A DNA stretch of 56,213 bases from JBDRTU01 sp043823825 (GCA_043823825.1 JBDRTU010000048.1:1-56213), one strand, 5' to 3'; positions 44,707 to 53,151 are shown, numbered from the stretch's first letter. The notes: generated by a model from the sequence alone, not told the origin. Numbers and translations: made by a program.

Positions 44707-44762
44707 TTGACAGACACAATATATAGCGTTATGCTTGAAAAAGGAACCACAATATATTGTGG
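44707..44762 (+). promoter_or_regulatory. nrd promoter with two NrdR boxes
   Basis: Promoter TTGACA (44707-44712), 17 bases, TATGCT (44730-44735). Box 1 ACACAATATATAGCGT (44714-44729) fills the -35/-10 spacer. Box 2 CCACAATATATTGTGG (44747-44762), a perfect palindrome, lies just past the expected start site. Both fit the NrdR consensus (acaCwAtATaTwGtgt), and their centres are 33 bases apart, about three helical turns, as NrdR sites usually are. Predicts dATP-dependent repression of nrdR-nrdJ. Confidence 0.9.
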
Positions 44763-44789
44763 TTTAATAAAAAGCCTAACTAAGGCCCT

Positions 44790-45254
44790 ATGCATTGTCC
44801 GGCCTGTAATTATTACGACACTAAAGTAAATGATTCTCGTGTGTCTGCTGATGGTTTAACCATTAGAAGACGTCGGGAATGCGCTAAATGCGGTTTTCGG
44901 TTCTCCAGTATTGAAGAGATAGAAATTTTAGATCTGGCAGTGATTAAGCGCGATGGACGACGAGAACCTTATAGTAAAGAAAAAATTGAACAAGGACTGC
45001 GGCATTCATTGGAAAAAAGGTCTTTTACCCAAGATCAGTTCAAACGTCTAGTACAAAAAATTGAAAGGGACATTCAGAAGCGCCGTAAAAGTGAAATTAC
45101 TGCTCAAGATATTGGCGAGATTGTGATGAAATATTTAAAAAGTTTTGACGAGGTTGCCTATATTCGCTTTGCCTCGGTCTACCGATCATTTCAAGATGTA
45201 GAAAGTTTTAAAAAAGAACTCAAGGGATTATCTGCTAAGCGGAGAAAAAAATAA
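44790..45254 (+). CDS. nrdR: Transcriptional repressor NrdR
   Basis: 154 residues. N-terminal zinc ribbon MHCPACNYYDTKV...RRRECAKCGFRF (four Cys) and an ATP-cone (about 48-138, VIKRDGRREPYSKEKI). The cone senses ATP/dATP and controls ribonucleotide reductase genes. Its own operators lie directly upstream and nrdJ follows after 35 bases, so it is autoregulated. Confidence 0.97.
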   Translation: MHCPACNYYDTKVNDSRVSADGLTIRRRRECAKCGFRFSSIEEIEILDLAVIKRDGRREPYSKEKIEQGLRHSLEKRSFTQDQFKRLVQKIERDIQKRRKSEITAQDIGEIVMKYLKSFDEVAYIRFASVYRSFQDVESFKKELKGLSAKRRKK

Positions 45255-45289
45255 TTAGCTGTATAATTTATTTTTCTTAACCTATTGCC

Positions 45290-47608
45290 ATGCCACAAAC
45301 ACAAATATCAATTAGTAAAAAAACCAAAACGATTTCGGATACTACCGATCAACCGCTAGCGCCGATTGGCAGATTGGTGCAGGTTGTTAAACGTGATGGA
45401 CGTGTGGCGGAATTTGACCATAAAAAAATAATCGAAGCTATTAGTAAGGCCGGGGCAGAAACTGGTGAGTTTAATCGTACCGAAGCATCACGCTTGGCTT
45501 ATAAAGTAGTGGAGCGTTTAGAAGAGATTTATGATGGTCATACCACCCCAACTGTTGAACAAGTGCAAGATATTGTGGAGTTGGTATTAATGAGGTCGAA
45601 GTGGTTAAAAACAGCCAAAGCTTATATTTTGTACCGCGAGGATCATTCTCAATTAAGGCGATTAAAGAAAAAAGTACCTGATAAAGTAAGGCAACTATCC
45701 CAGGAGAGTAAAAAATATTTTCGTAATCAATTATCTGAGTTTGTTTATTATAGTACTTATTCCAAATGGTTACCCGAAGAAGATCGTCGCGAAACTTGGG
45801 TAGAAACTATTAGCCGATATAATGATTATATGCGGGAAAAGCTGGTCACTAAGCTGACCGATGCAGAATATGATGAAATTAAGCAGGCTATGCTTAAAAT
45901 GGACGCTTTGGGTTCTATGCGTCTTTTATGGGGATCTGGTAAAGCCGCCCAAGCCACTAATGTTTGTGCTTACAATTGTTCCTTTATTGCCCCGATTTCC
46001 TGGCAGGATTTAGCTGAGATTATGTACATCTTAATGTGTGGTACTGGTGTAGGTTTTTCAGTTGAACGGCAAACCGTGGAAATGTTGCCGATTATTAAAC
46101 GGCAAACTGGTATTAAGCTTTTTACTCATGTAGTACAGGATAGTAAAGAAGGTTGGTCTGATTCTTTAGCTTTAGGTTTAACAACTTGGTCTGACGGCAA
46201 AGATATTGAATTTGATTATTCTAAAGTCCGTCCGCAAGGCGCAAGGCTTAACACTATGGGTGGTCGCGCTTCAGGCCCCGGACCTTTAAAGGCTGTATTG
46301 GAGTTTGCTAAAGAAAAAATGTTAGGGCGCCAAGGCCGGCATTTAACTACCTTAGATGTTCACGACATAATTTGTAAGATTGGTGAAGTGGTGGTAATGG
46401 GCGGCGTCAGGCGCTCAGCTTTAATTTCACTTTCCGATCTTGATGATCGTGAAATGCGAGATGCCAAGAACGGGCAGTTCTATTTAAAACATCCAGAACG
46501 CAGCATGGCAAACAATTCTGCGGTTTATAATGAAAAACCTTCTCTTACTCAATTTCTAGATGAATGGGTAAATTTAGTAAAATCCGGCTCGGGCGAACGG
46601 GGGATTTTTAACCGCGGCAGTTTAGAAAAGCAATTACCCGGCCGCCGCTGGCCGGTGCTAGAACGAGATATTCATACTACCGGCACTAATCCCTGCGGCG
46701 AGATTATTTTGAAAAATAAACAATTTTGTAATTTAACCGAAGTAGTAGCTCGCTCTGAAGATACCGAAGAAACACTGTTAAAGAAAGTAAGGATCGCGAC
46801 TATTTTAGGCACTTACCAGGCTAGCTTAACTGATTTTCCTTATTTATCTGTAGATTGGAAAAACCATTGTGAAGAAGAGGCCCTCTTAGGGGTTTCTATT
46901 ACTGGTCAATGGGATTGTCCGGCAGTTCGTAATGCTCAGACTTTGGAGAAAATGAGACAATTGGCCATTGAGGTGAACCGCGAGTATGCCAGACGCTTTG
47001 GTATAAATTCCTCTACTTGTATTACATGCGTTAAGCCATCGGGCAATGGTTCGCAGTTGTTTGATTCCTCTTCTGGTATGCACCCGCGGCATGCTCAATA
47101 TTATATTCGCCGTGTGCGTATTGAAAGTCATAATCCGTTGTTTATGATGATGAAAGATATGGGCGTGCCTTATCATCCCGAAGTAGGACAAGTTGCAGCT
47201 TCTGCTGCTACCTATGTTTTAGAGTTTCCTATTAAAGCGCCCAAAGGAGCAATTGTCCGTCGTGATGTGTCAGCCATGAAACTATTAGAGCACTGGAAAA
47301 TGCTTAAGTCGCATTTCACTGAACATAATCCTTCTACGACTATTTCAGTGGCTACGGACGAATGGTTAAAAGTGGGGAATTGGGTTTATGAAAATTGGGA
47401 TTTGGTTGGTGGCTTGTCTTTTTTGCCGCGCGATGAGCATGTTTATCAATTAGCGCCTTATGAAGAAATCAGTAAAGAAAAATACGAGGAATTAGCTAGT
47501 AAGTTCCCTGAAATTGATTTTTCTAATGTTGTTAGTTACGAGTACGAAGATCAAACTAAAGGATCTAAAGAACTGGCCTGTGTTGGAACATCGTGCGAGA
47601 TTAAGTAA
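45290..47608 (+). CDS. nrdJ: Adenosylcobalamin-dependent (class II) ribonucleotide reductase, monomeric RTPR type
   Basis: 772 residues with an N-terminal ATP-cone (about 28-120, VVKRDGRVAEFDHKKI). The catalytic core carries ATNVCAYNCSF (Cys226), NPCGEIIL (Cys469) and FCNLTEVV (Cys480). The 11-residue spacing of the last two equals that of Cys408/Cys419 in the Lactobacillus leichmannii enzyme. MCGTGVGFSVER and VVMGGVRRSALIS also match the RTPR type. The tail CVGTSC (764-769) is the redox-relay Cys pair. It makes deoxynucleotides using a B12 radical and needs no partner subunit or oxygen. It creates an absolute B12 demand if it is the only RNR, which this window cannot show. Confidence 0.95.
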   Translation: MPQTQISISKKTKTISDTTDQPLAPIGRLVQVVKRDGRVAEFDHKKIIEAISKAGAETGEFNRTEASRLAYKVVERLEEIYDGHTTPTVEQVQDIVELVLMRSKWLKTAKAYILYREDHSQLRRLKKKVPDKVRQLSQESKKYFRNQLSEFVYYSTYSKWLPEEDRRETWVETISRYNDYMREKLVTKLTDAEYDEIKQAMLKMDALGSMRLLWGSGKAAQATNVCAYNCSFIAPISWQDLAEIMYILMCGTGVGFSVERQTVEMLPIIKRQTGIKLFTHVVQDSKEGWSDSLALGLTTWSDGKDIEFDYSKVRPQGARLNTMGGRASGPGPLKAVLEFAKEKMLGRQGRHLTTLDVHDIICKIGEVVVMGGVRRSALISLSDLDDREMRDAKNGQFYLKHPERSMANNSAVYNEKPSLTQFLDEWVNLVKSGSGERGIFNRGSLEKQLPGRRWPVLERDIHTTGTNPCGEIILKNKQFCNLTEVVARSEDTEETLLKKVRIATILGTYQASLTDFPYLSVDWKNHCEEEALLGVSITGQWDCPAVRNAQTLEKMRQLAIEVNREYARRFGINSSTCITCVKPSGNGSQLFDSSSGMHPRHAQYYIRRVRIESHNPLFMMMKDMGVPYHPEVGQVAASAATYVLEFPIKAPKGAIVRRDVSAMKLLEHWKMLKSHFTEHNPSTTISVATDEWLKVGNWVYENWDLVGGLSFLPRDEHVYQLAPYEEISKEKYEELASKFPEIDFSNVVSYEYEDQTKGSKELACVGTSCEIK

Positions 47609-47629
47609 TTTAAACTGAGAAATTAAATA

Positions 47630-48184
47630 TTAGGAATCAGCATCAATTCGCCACAAAATTTCTTTTTTGCCTAGTTTATGATTAGCTTGTCGTGCCACCA
47701 TAAACAGCAAATCAGCCAAACGATTCAGATATTTAATTATTTCTGGCCTTATTGTTTCCACTTGGCCTAAACGAACTGTTGCTCTTTCAGCCCGCCGACA
47801 AATTGTACGTGCTAAGTGTAAGTGAGTAGCCAAAGGACTACCACCTGGCAAGATGAAGTTTTTTAAAGGCGGCAACTCTTTGCCGATAGTATCCATAGTT
47901 TTCTCTAAACTGGAAATAGAATCTTCAGAAATAAGTTTTAAATTACTAGACAAATTTCCTTCTGAACTCGCTAGCTCAGATCCTAAAACAAATAAATTTT
48001 TCTGAATATCTTCAATTAGTTTTTGACAGAATTCAGAGCCGGTATGATTAAGCACCACTCCTAGAGCAGCGTTTAATTCATCTACTGTACCATAACATTC
48101 AAGCCGCAAATCACTTTTTAACACACGCTTACCGCCAAAGAGGCTGGTTATACCTCGGTCTCCAGTTTTAGTGTAAATCTTCAT
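47630..48184 (-). CDS. ATP:cob(I)alamin adenosyltransferase, PduO type
   Basis: 184 residues from the ATG giving MKIYTKTGDRGITSLFGG; a longer frame from 48310 is rejected because this is the family start and the extra frame overlaps the divergent gene. TKTGDRGITSLFGGKRV binds the ATP phosphates. The box ICRRAERATVRL (about 125-140) and KYLNRLADLLFMVAR match the PduO/CobO-II helices. It converts imported cobalamin to adenosylcobalamin, the cofactor of NrdJ, and is convergent with nrdJ with about 20 bases between stops. Confidence 0.94.
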   Translation of the reverse strand: MKIYTKTGDRGITSLFGGKRVLKSDLRLECYGTVDELNAALGVVLNHTGSEFCQKLIEDIQKNLFVLGSELASSEGNLSSNLKLISEDSISSLEKTMDTIGKELPPLKNFILPGGSPLATHLHLARTICRRAERATVRLGQVETIRPEIIKYLNRLADLLFMVARQANHKLGKKEILWRIDADS

Positions 48185-48207
48185 ATTCTTAATTTTAGCA
48201 CACCATT

Positions 48208-48672
48208 GTGAAACATAAAGCTTTATATATAATTGTTGGTTTGCTAGCAGCAGCAGGCATTTTTTTATTAGGAGCTTTGTATGGTCCGTCAATTTTAGGG
48301 CAACCTCCAATAGGATTTATTAAGACCCCAGAGACGCGTAAGGGTTTTGAGGAGTTTTTAATCGTAAACGTGCTTATTGACGATGGCAGTGTGATTACGG
48401 GGTATAAGGCGGGAACCATAGCACAACAGCAGAGCGTGCTTGAGGCACTTATTACTGCTACGAGTCAGAGCCAACTTAAACTAGACTACGACCCACCAGA
48501 GAAATCACCCTACGGCGCGTTTGTAAAGCAAATTGGGGATAAGAAAAACGGCGATAGTGGTAGATATTGGCAATATTGGGTAGGAAGTGATCAGCCGCAA
48601 GTTTCGGCTGATCGTTATGAACTTAAAGGGGGCGAAACAATTTTGTGGACTTTCCGCGAGTCAACATTCTAG
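48208..48672 (+). CDS. Membrane-anchored DUF4430 (transcobalamin C-terminal-like) protein
   Basis: 154 residues, GTG start, one N-terminal anchor helix (about 7-27), then a DUF4430-type domain (about 50-152). Family-typical marks are VLEALITATSQS after a variable strand, SGRYWQYWVGSD and YELKGGETILWTF at the end. In animals this fold is the beta-domain that caps cobalamin in transcobalamin and intrinsic factor. Here it stands alone, 23 bases from the divergent adenosyltransferase and 32 bases before a membrane S-component-like gene. Cobalamin binding is inferred from family and context. Confidence 0.82.
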   Translation: MKHKALYIIVGLLAAAGIFLLGALYGPSILGQPPIGFIKTPETRKGFEEFLIVNVLIDDGSVITGYKAGTIAQQQSVLEALITATSQSQLKLDYDPPEKSPYGAFVKQIGDKKNGDSGRYWQYWVGSDQPQVSADRYELKGGETILWTFRESTF

Positions 48673-48704
48673 ATTCCAGATTCTAGATTCTTCAACTTAA
48701 CTTA

Positions 48705-49235
48705 ATGAAACGTAATTTACTCATCAGTATAATTTTAATAGTTCTGGTCGTGATTGGCCGCCTTATTCCTCATGTTTGGAATTTTACTCCAGTAGTGGCG
48801 GTGACGCTTTTAGCAGGTGCAGTGCTACCGCGATGGTGGGCAGTAGGCGTACCTGTGGTTGCTATGTTTATTAGTGACTTAATAATTGGTTTTTACCATA
48901 TGCCAATAATGCTCACAGTTTATGGTAGTTTCGCATTTGTTGCTCTTTTAGGGTATTGGCTTAAAAATTTTTCTCCTCATAGAATTGTAATGGGTTCGCT
49001 CGCTTCCTCTACTTTCTTTTTCCTCACCACTAATTTTGCTGTGTGGGCTGCCAGTACTTGGTATCCAAAAACCGTAGATGGTTTATTGCTGTCCTACTCC
49101 CTCGGCCTGCCTTTTTTTAGAAATATGATGATAGGGGATTTATTTTTTAGCGGAGTGGTGTTTGGGTTGTGGGTATTACTCCGTAGGCCGGTGATAATTA
49201 AAGCAAAATTATTATTAAACAAAAATTCGTCTTAG
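48705..49235 (+). CDS. ECF-transporter S-component-like membrane protein (DUF6580 type)
   Basis: 176 residues, about six membrane helices. Features shared with DUF6580 proteins are the N-terminal RLIPHVWNFTPVVAV, a central SDLIIGFYH, TNFAVWAASTWYPKT, and the late FFRNMMIGDLFFSG. This family resembles the substrate-binding S subunits of ECF vitamin transporters. No EcfA or EcfT gene is in the window. It has no cysteine at all, unlike BtuM-type B12 S-components where a Cys contacts cobalt. Co-directional with the DUF4430 gene. Cobalamin is the likeliest substrate from context. Confidence 0.78.
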   Translation: MKRNLLISIILIVLVVIGRLIPHVWNFTPVVAVTLLAGAVLPRWWAVGVPVVAMFISDLIIGFYHMPIMLTVYGSFAFVALLGYWLKNFSPHRIVMGSLASSTFFFLTTNFAVWAASTWYPKTVDGLLLSYSLGLPFFRNMMIGDLFFSGVVFGLWVLLRRPVIIKAKLLLNKNSS

Positions 49236-49244
49236 TTCATCGCA

Positions 49245-49832
49245 ATGTACTCTATGCAACCCCATAAACCAACCCCAATTTCTGAAATGATTACCCCAAC
49301 GCCTGCTGGTATTGTTATAACCCGCGCCATTCTACCTGATAAAAAAAGTGAGCAGGAAAAATCGGTCATGATGAGATTTATTGCTGCAATGAGACTTAAT
49401 CATAATCGAATTATAGAAAACCTTGAGCAACTACCGGAGAAAGATAATGATTTTGAGGGATTTGAGGACGGTTGGAAAATTAAATTTGAACTTGCCGAGA
49501 TTAATTTGAATAAAATAAAAAATAAACCTAGAAATAGCAAAGCGTTTGTAGTACAAAGGTATTCAAATTTTTTGCTACAATTTAATAAAGCTGATTTTGA
49601 CGGACTTCCATCGGAAGTTATTAACAAAAAAATATATAAATATAACCGCTCAAACGCATATAAGCTAATTTTGATCGTTTGGAGTGTCGATTATTTACTT
49701 TGGGAAGGTGATGAAGCGTTGGCATCGTTGCGAAGGGATTTAAGCACAAAAAATCCACAACCCTTTGATGAGATATGGTTTTATAATGTGATGCTGCTTG
49801 GTGAAGAATTGAAGCCGCTTAAAATTATTTAG
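49245..49832 (+). CDS. Hypothetical soluble protein (195 aa) in the cobalamin locus
   Basis: I do not recognise a family. It has no signal peptide or membrane helix, and is helical and charged in the middle (about 45-110) with a Trp/aromatic-rich end (LILIVWSVDYLLWEGDEAL, DEIWFYNVMLLGEEL). It begins 9 bases after the S-component-like gene, so it is probably translated from the same mRNA. Whether it serves B12 use is unknown. Confidence 0.6.
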   Translation: MYSMQPHKPTPISEMITPTPAGIVITRAILPDKKSEQEKSVMMRFIAAMRLNHNRIIENLEQLPEKDNDFEGFEDGWKIKFELAEINLNKIKNKPRNSKAFVVQRYSNFLLQFNKADFDGLPSEVINKKIYKYNRSNAYKLILIVWSVDYLLWEGDEALASLRRDLSTKNPQPFDEIWFYNVMLLGEELKPLKII

Positions 49833-49863
49833 ACATCTTACTTTAAAATTTTTTCAACCATTC

Positions 49864-50499
49864 ATGGGAGCTGTAAAAAATATTATGGATAAAGCTAAAA
49901 AAATTTGTATATTCGGCGATAGTACTGCTTGGGGTGCGTGGGATACAGAAAAGGGCGGATGGGTAATGCGTCTTTGGTTAGCTGTGGGGCAGCGTAAAGC
50001 CGGCGAGTATATTAGCATTTATAACTGCGGCATTTCTGGTGGTACGACCACAGATATCTTACGGCGCTTTGAAAGTGAGGCCAAAGAAAGGCGGGCCGAT
50101 GCCTTAATATTTCAAACTGGCGGCAATGACGCTTCGTATCAGGGTGCGCCCGATAATTATCTTGTTCCGCCGAAAAAATTTAGAGAGAATGTGGCAGAAA
50201 TAATTAAGCGTGCCAAAAGAATAACTAGCCGCATTGTTTTCATACGCTATAAAAATTGTGATGAGGCGAAAACTATGCCCGTACCGTGGAATGATATTTA
50301 CTACACCAATAAAAATATCGAAAAGTATAATGCGATTATGAAAGAAGTATGCGAAGGAAATGATGTTATGTTCTTAGATATCAAGACGTTAGATAGTGTC
50401 GATTTTTATGATGGTCTACACCCCAACTCAGCTGGTCATGAAAAAATCTTTATTCAAGTAAAAGATTTCTTGTTAAAAAATAAATGGATTGAAAGTTAA
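49864..50499 (+). CDS. SGNH/GDSL hydrolase
   Basis: 211 residues. Block I ICIFGDSTAWGAWD (Ser nucleophile), block II GISGGTTTDIL (Gly), block III FQTGGNDASY (Asn), block V DGLHPNSAGHEKI (Asp/His). The family hydrolyses esters, often acetyl or acyl groups on glycans or lipids. No signal peptide, so probably cytoplasmic. An internal ATG seven codons in is an alternative start. Last gene before the cobalamin riboswitch. Confidence 0.87.
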   Translation: MGAVKNIMDKAKKICIFGDSTAWGAWDTEKGGWVMRLWLAVGQRKAGEYISIYNCGISGGTTTDILRRFESEAKERRADALIFQTGGNDASYQGAPDNYLVPPKKFRENVAEIIKRAKRITSRIVFIRYKNCDEAKTMPVPWNDIYYTNKNIEKYNAIMKEVCEGNDVMFLDIKTLDSVDFYDGLHPNSAGHEKIFIQVKDFLLKNKWIES

Positions 50500-50509
50500 A
50501 CAAGTTCGT

Positions 50510-50660
50510 TCCAAATTTTCCAATCATTCAGGGAAGCTGGTGTGATTCCGGCACAGTCCCGCTACGGTAATTTCACCGTTTATTTTCATCTGACAAAAAA
50601 TGTCCGGCCGGACATTTTTTGTACTTTGAAATAACGGCGGCTAAGTCCGATTACTGAATT
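50510..50660 (+). promoter_or_regulatory. Cobalamin riboswitch
   Basis: The conserved core GGGAAGCTGGTGTGATTCC (50531-50549) continues as GGCACAGTCCCGCTAC (50550-50565), the universal B12 aptamer segment. GGGA pairs with TCCC and GCTGG with CCGGC. The 3' conserved strand TAAGTCCGATTAC (50642-50654) follows after two peripheral arms: ACGGT/ACCGT (50564-50579) and a perfect 26-base palindrome (50595-50620). Upstream of the secreted toroid protein gene at 50866. Binding of a cobalamin should shut expression off through the downstream hairpins. Confidence 0.9.
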
Positions 50661-50670
50661 GTTTTCCAAA

Positions 50671-50731
50671 TCCGCTTAAGGCGGATGCGGAGCCCTGAAC
50701 CCTACGTGGTTCATGGGGTGTACCTTTTTTT
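50671..50731 (+). terminator. Expression-platform hairpins and probable riboswitch terminator
   Basis: TCCGC/GCGGA (50671-50685) is followed by CCCTGAACC (50693-50701) paired with GGTTCA-T-GGG (50708-50717), then a seven-T run at 50725-50731. The T run starts several bases after the stem, so exact termination is uncertain. The rest up to 50866 is AT-rich leader with one small hairpin (CACTC/GAGTG near 50793-50806). Confidence 0.5.
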
Positions 50732-50865
50732 ATCTTCCTTCGCGAGAGAGGAGATGGGAACTTTATTTTTTTATAGATAATTTATCCCCACTCTAGCGAG
50801 TGCTGATTTTGTATAAAAGTTTCCTTATTCTTAATTCAAATTAATAATTATTAACCAAAAAATAT

Positions 50866-52587
50866 ATGCCAAAAATAATATATGCACTCCTGTTACTCCT
50901 GACTATTACTTTAGCCGCTCCTGCGAAAGCGGACGTTGCTTCGGGAGTAGATTATTTAAAAACACAAACACAAGATGAATGGGTTACTATGGCGCTGGTG
51001 GCTGCAGGCGAAACTGATATTAGCACTGCATCTCTTAAAACCTTTAGCGGTAGTTTGGCCACTGATTATGCCAAGCGTATTTTGGCGGTCGTTGCAGTGG
51101 GGGAGAATCCCACCACTTTTACCGGACTAGATTTAATGGCTGGTCTACAAGCTATGGCAACAGATGGCCAATTAGGAAGTGCTGATTTATTAAATGATGA
51201 TGCTTGGGGAATTCTGGCTTTACGCTCAGCTGGATTGGCCAAGAATAGTCAAATTATTACTGATTCGGCTAATTTTTTATTAGACCACCAACAACTAGAC
51301 GGAGGCTGGAGTTGGAGCGCTAGCGGAACATCAGATACCAATGACACTGCGGCTGTGATAATGGCTTTAATAGAAGCGGGGTACCCGGCAGCGGGTCAGG
51401 CTATCACCGACGCTGTGGCATATTTAAAATCCACACAAAAATCGGACGGCGGTTGGGCATATGAGCCCATCTGGGATTCTGATGCCGCTTCCACCGCTTG
51501 GGTGATAACGGCTTTAACAAAAATAAGCCAAACTGTCTCTATCTGGTCCACTGACCAGGGAAATCCAGCAGAATTTTTACTTTCTTTGCAAACTGACAAC
51601 GGTTCTTTTAAATGGGTAGCGAGCGATACTGCCGGTTCTGCCAGCATCACCGCCTTTTCTATTATTGCTTTAGCCAATGCTTCTTTTCCAGTAAAAATGT
51701 TTTACCCAAAGCCTTCGGGCGGTGGTGCCGCATCCCGGCCTCGGCAAGTTGATTTAATAGTATCGTCCTCTACCACTACTCTTGAGGGTGCGGTTGGTGA
51801 TGAGTTAGTTTACACAGTGACAGTGGCCAACCAAGGCCCAGATGCAGCTAACGACGTAGAAGTAAATAATTTAGCTGGGGATTTAAATGCCTCGGTAGTA
51901 TCGGTAGGCACTGGTAGTTACAACGCGGACACACGAATTTGGTATTTGGATTCTTTGTCGGTCAGCCAAATCCAACAAGCTACTATTAAATTAGTTTTAC
52001 CCCTAAGTGCAGATTTTAATTGGGACATTACTACATCCTCTGCAGGTGAAGATGTTGATTTAAGCAATAATAGAATATCTTTAGCCCTTAAAGTGGCAGA
52101 GCTAATAGAACCCACTCCTGAAAATAGTCAAGTGCTGGGCGCAACAATTTCTACTTGCGATTTACCAGATGTGGCTGGCGAGGCTAACCTATTATTTATT
52201 GGGTATCCATTAAAACCAACTGAAGGAGGAGAGGTGTGGTATTACGACCCAGTTAGTTTAAAGCGATATTGTTTACCAGATGCTAAATCAGCATACCGCG
52301 CGCTAGAGGTTTTTGGTTTGGGAATTACTAATGAAAATTTAGCCAGGATACCAACCGCCGTTGAAGGGGATAAGGAATTATCAGACGCTGATAAAAAATT
52401 AGTTGATAGGTTGAAGGGTAGAATATTGCTCCAAGTGGAATCACTAGGTGAGGCTTGGTACGTTGACCCCAGGGACGGTACTCGGCATTATCTACCAAAC
52501 GGCGAAACGGCGCTTAATACTCTGACCATGCTTTCTCAGGTAGTCCCTGGGCGGCAAATATTCCCTATTTCAGTAGGAGAGTTTTAA
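50866..52587 (+). CDS. Secreted alpha/alpha-toroid (prenyltransferase/terpene-cyclase-like fold) protein under B12 riboswitch control, transcobalamin-like
   Basis: 573 residues. Signal peptide at about 1-23 (ends APAKADV). An alpha/alpha-toroid repeat domain covers about 25-285, with QW-like repeats: LLDHQQLDGGWSWSASG, YLKSTQKSDGGWAYEP, LLSLQTDNGSFKW, each followed by an 'AxxITAFSIIAL'-type helix. A DUF11-like beta domain (about 300-400, VTVANQGPDAANDVEV) follows. Two copies of the same domain found in the surface protease (GRILLQVESLGEAWYVDP type) end the protein. Lack of cyclase acid motifs and the B12 riboswitch argue for cobalamin binding, as in the alpha-domain of transcobalamin, not terpene chemistry. 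The fold call is secure; ligand is inferred. Confidence 0.8.
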   Translation: MPKIIYALLLLLTITLAAPAKADVASGVDYLKTQTQDEWVTMALVAAGETDISTASLKTFSGSLATDYAKRILAVVAVGENPTTFTGLDLMAGLQAMATDGQLGSADLLNDDAWGILALRSAGLAKNSQIITDSANFLLDHQQLDGGWSWSASGTSDTNDTAAVIMALIEAGYPAAGQAITDAVAYLKSTQKSDGGWAYEPIWDSDAASTAWVITALTKISQTVSIWSTDQGNPAEFLLSLQTDNGSFKWVASDTAGSASITAFSIIALANASFPVKMFYPKPSGGGAASRPRQVDLIVSSSTTTLEGAVGDELVYTVTVANQGPDAANDVEVNNLAGDLNASVVSVGTGSYNADTRIWYLDSLSVSQIQQATIKLVLPLSADFNWDITTSSAGEDVDLSNNRISLALKVAELIEPTPENSQVLGATISTCDLPDVAGEANLLFIGYPLKPTEGGEVWYYDPVSLKRYCLPDAKSAYRALEVFGLGITNENLARIPTAVEGDKELSDADKKLVDRLKGRILLQVESLGEAWYVDPRDGTRHYLPNGETALNTLTMLSQVVPGRQIFPISVGEF

Positions 52588-52770
52588 GTAATCCCATCAC
52601 CATCAAACAGCAATCCTCCCCCTATTCGCGCGAATTAGTGATAGGTTATTAATTTAATAATTTATTAATTATGATACGGCCTTTTTCTTTATTAAGAGTC
52701 TCTCTTAGCTACTAACTTTAATTTTTCATTACGGTTTGCTATACTAGAAACTAGATTAAAATCAGCTTAT

Positions 52771-53115
52771 ATGACTCACGACCCCACGCTTACGCCTAAT
52801 CAAGAATTCAAGGAATTACTAGAGGAAAATCTAAAATATTCTAAGGAGATTTTAAAATCCACGGAAAAGATTAGGCGTTATATTTTAGTTAAGCAGGTTT
52901 GGACCTTTGTTAAAGTAGTGGTTATTATTGGTTTGATTGTGCTGGGTGTGATTACCATTCGTCCATTGTTGGATAAAGCATTTTCAACTTACCGCGAACT
53001 ATTAGGTACGGGTGAAGCAATTAAAGATGCCAGCCAAGGTCTTGATGCTGGTCAGCAGCAAGATTTGCAAAAATTGCTGGAGCAGTATCAAAAATCTGGC
53101 GCCAGCCCTAATTAA
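52771..53115 (+). CDS. Small single-pass membrane protein (114 aa)
   Basis: No family recognised. Polar helical N-terminus (about 10-38), one membrane helix (about 45-66), then a polar C-terminus. An extended -10 TGCTATACT at 52737-52745 is close upstream. Start-to-htrA spacing is 36 bases from its stop, so it may be co-transcribed with the protease. The gap 52588-52770 holds no other gene. Confidence 0.55.
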   Translation: MTHDPTLTPNQEFKELLEENLKYSKEILKSTEKIRRYILVKQVWTFVKVVVIIGLIVLGVITIRPLLDKAFSTYRELLGTGEAIKDASQGLDAGQQQDLQKLLEQYQKSGASPN

Positions 53116-53151
53116 TAAAAATTTTATAGAGCTTACTTATTAGTATGTTTT

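Noticed and set aside
50866..51715. Functional terpene cyclase or prenyltransferase
   Set aside because: The fold repeats are present but no DxDD or DDxxD acid motif was seen, the protein is secreted, and it is controlled by a B12 riboswitch.
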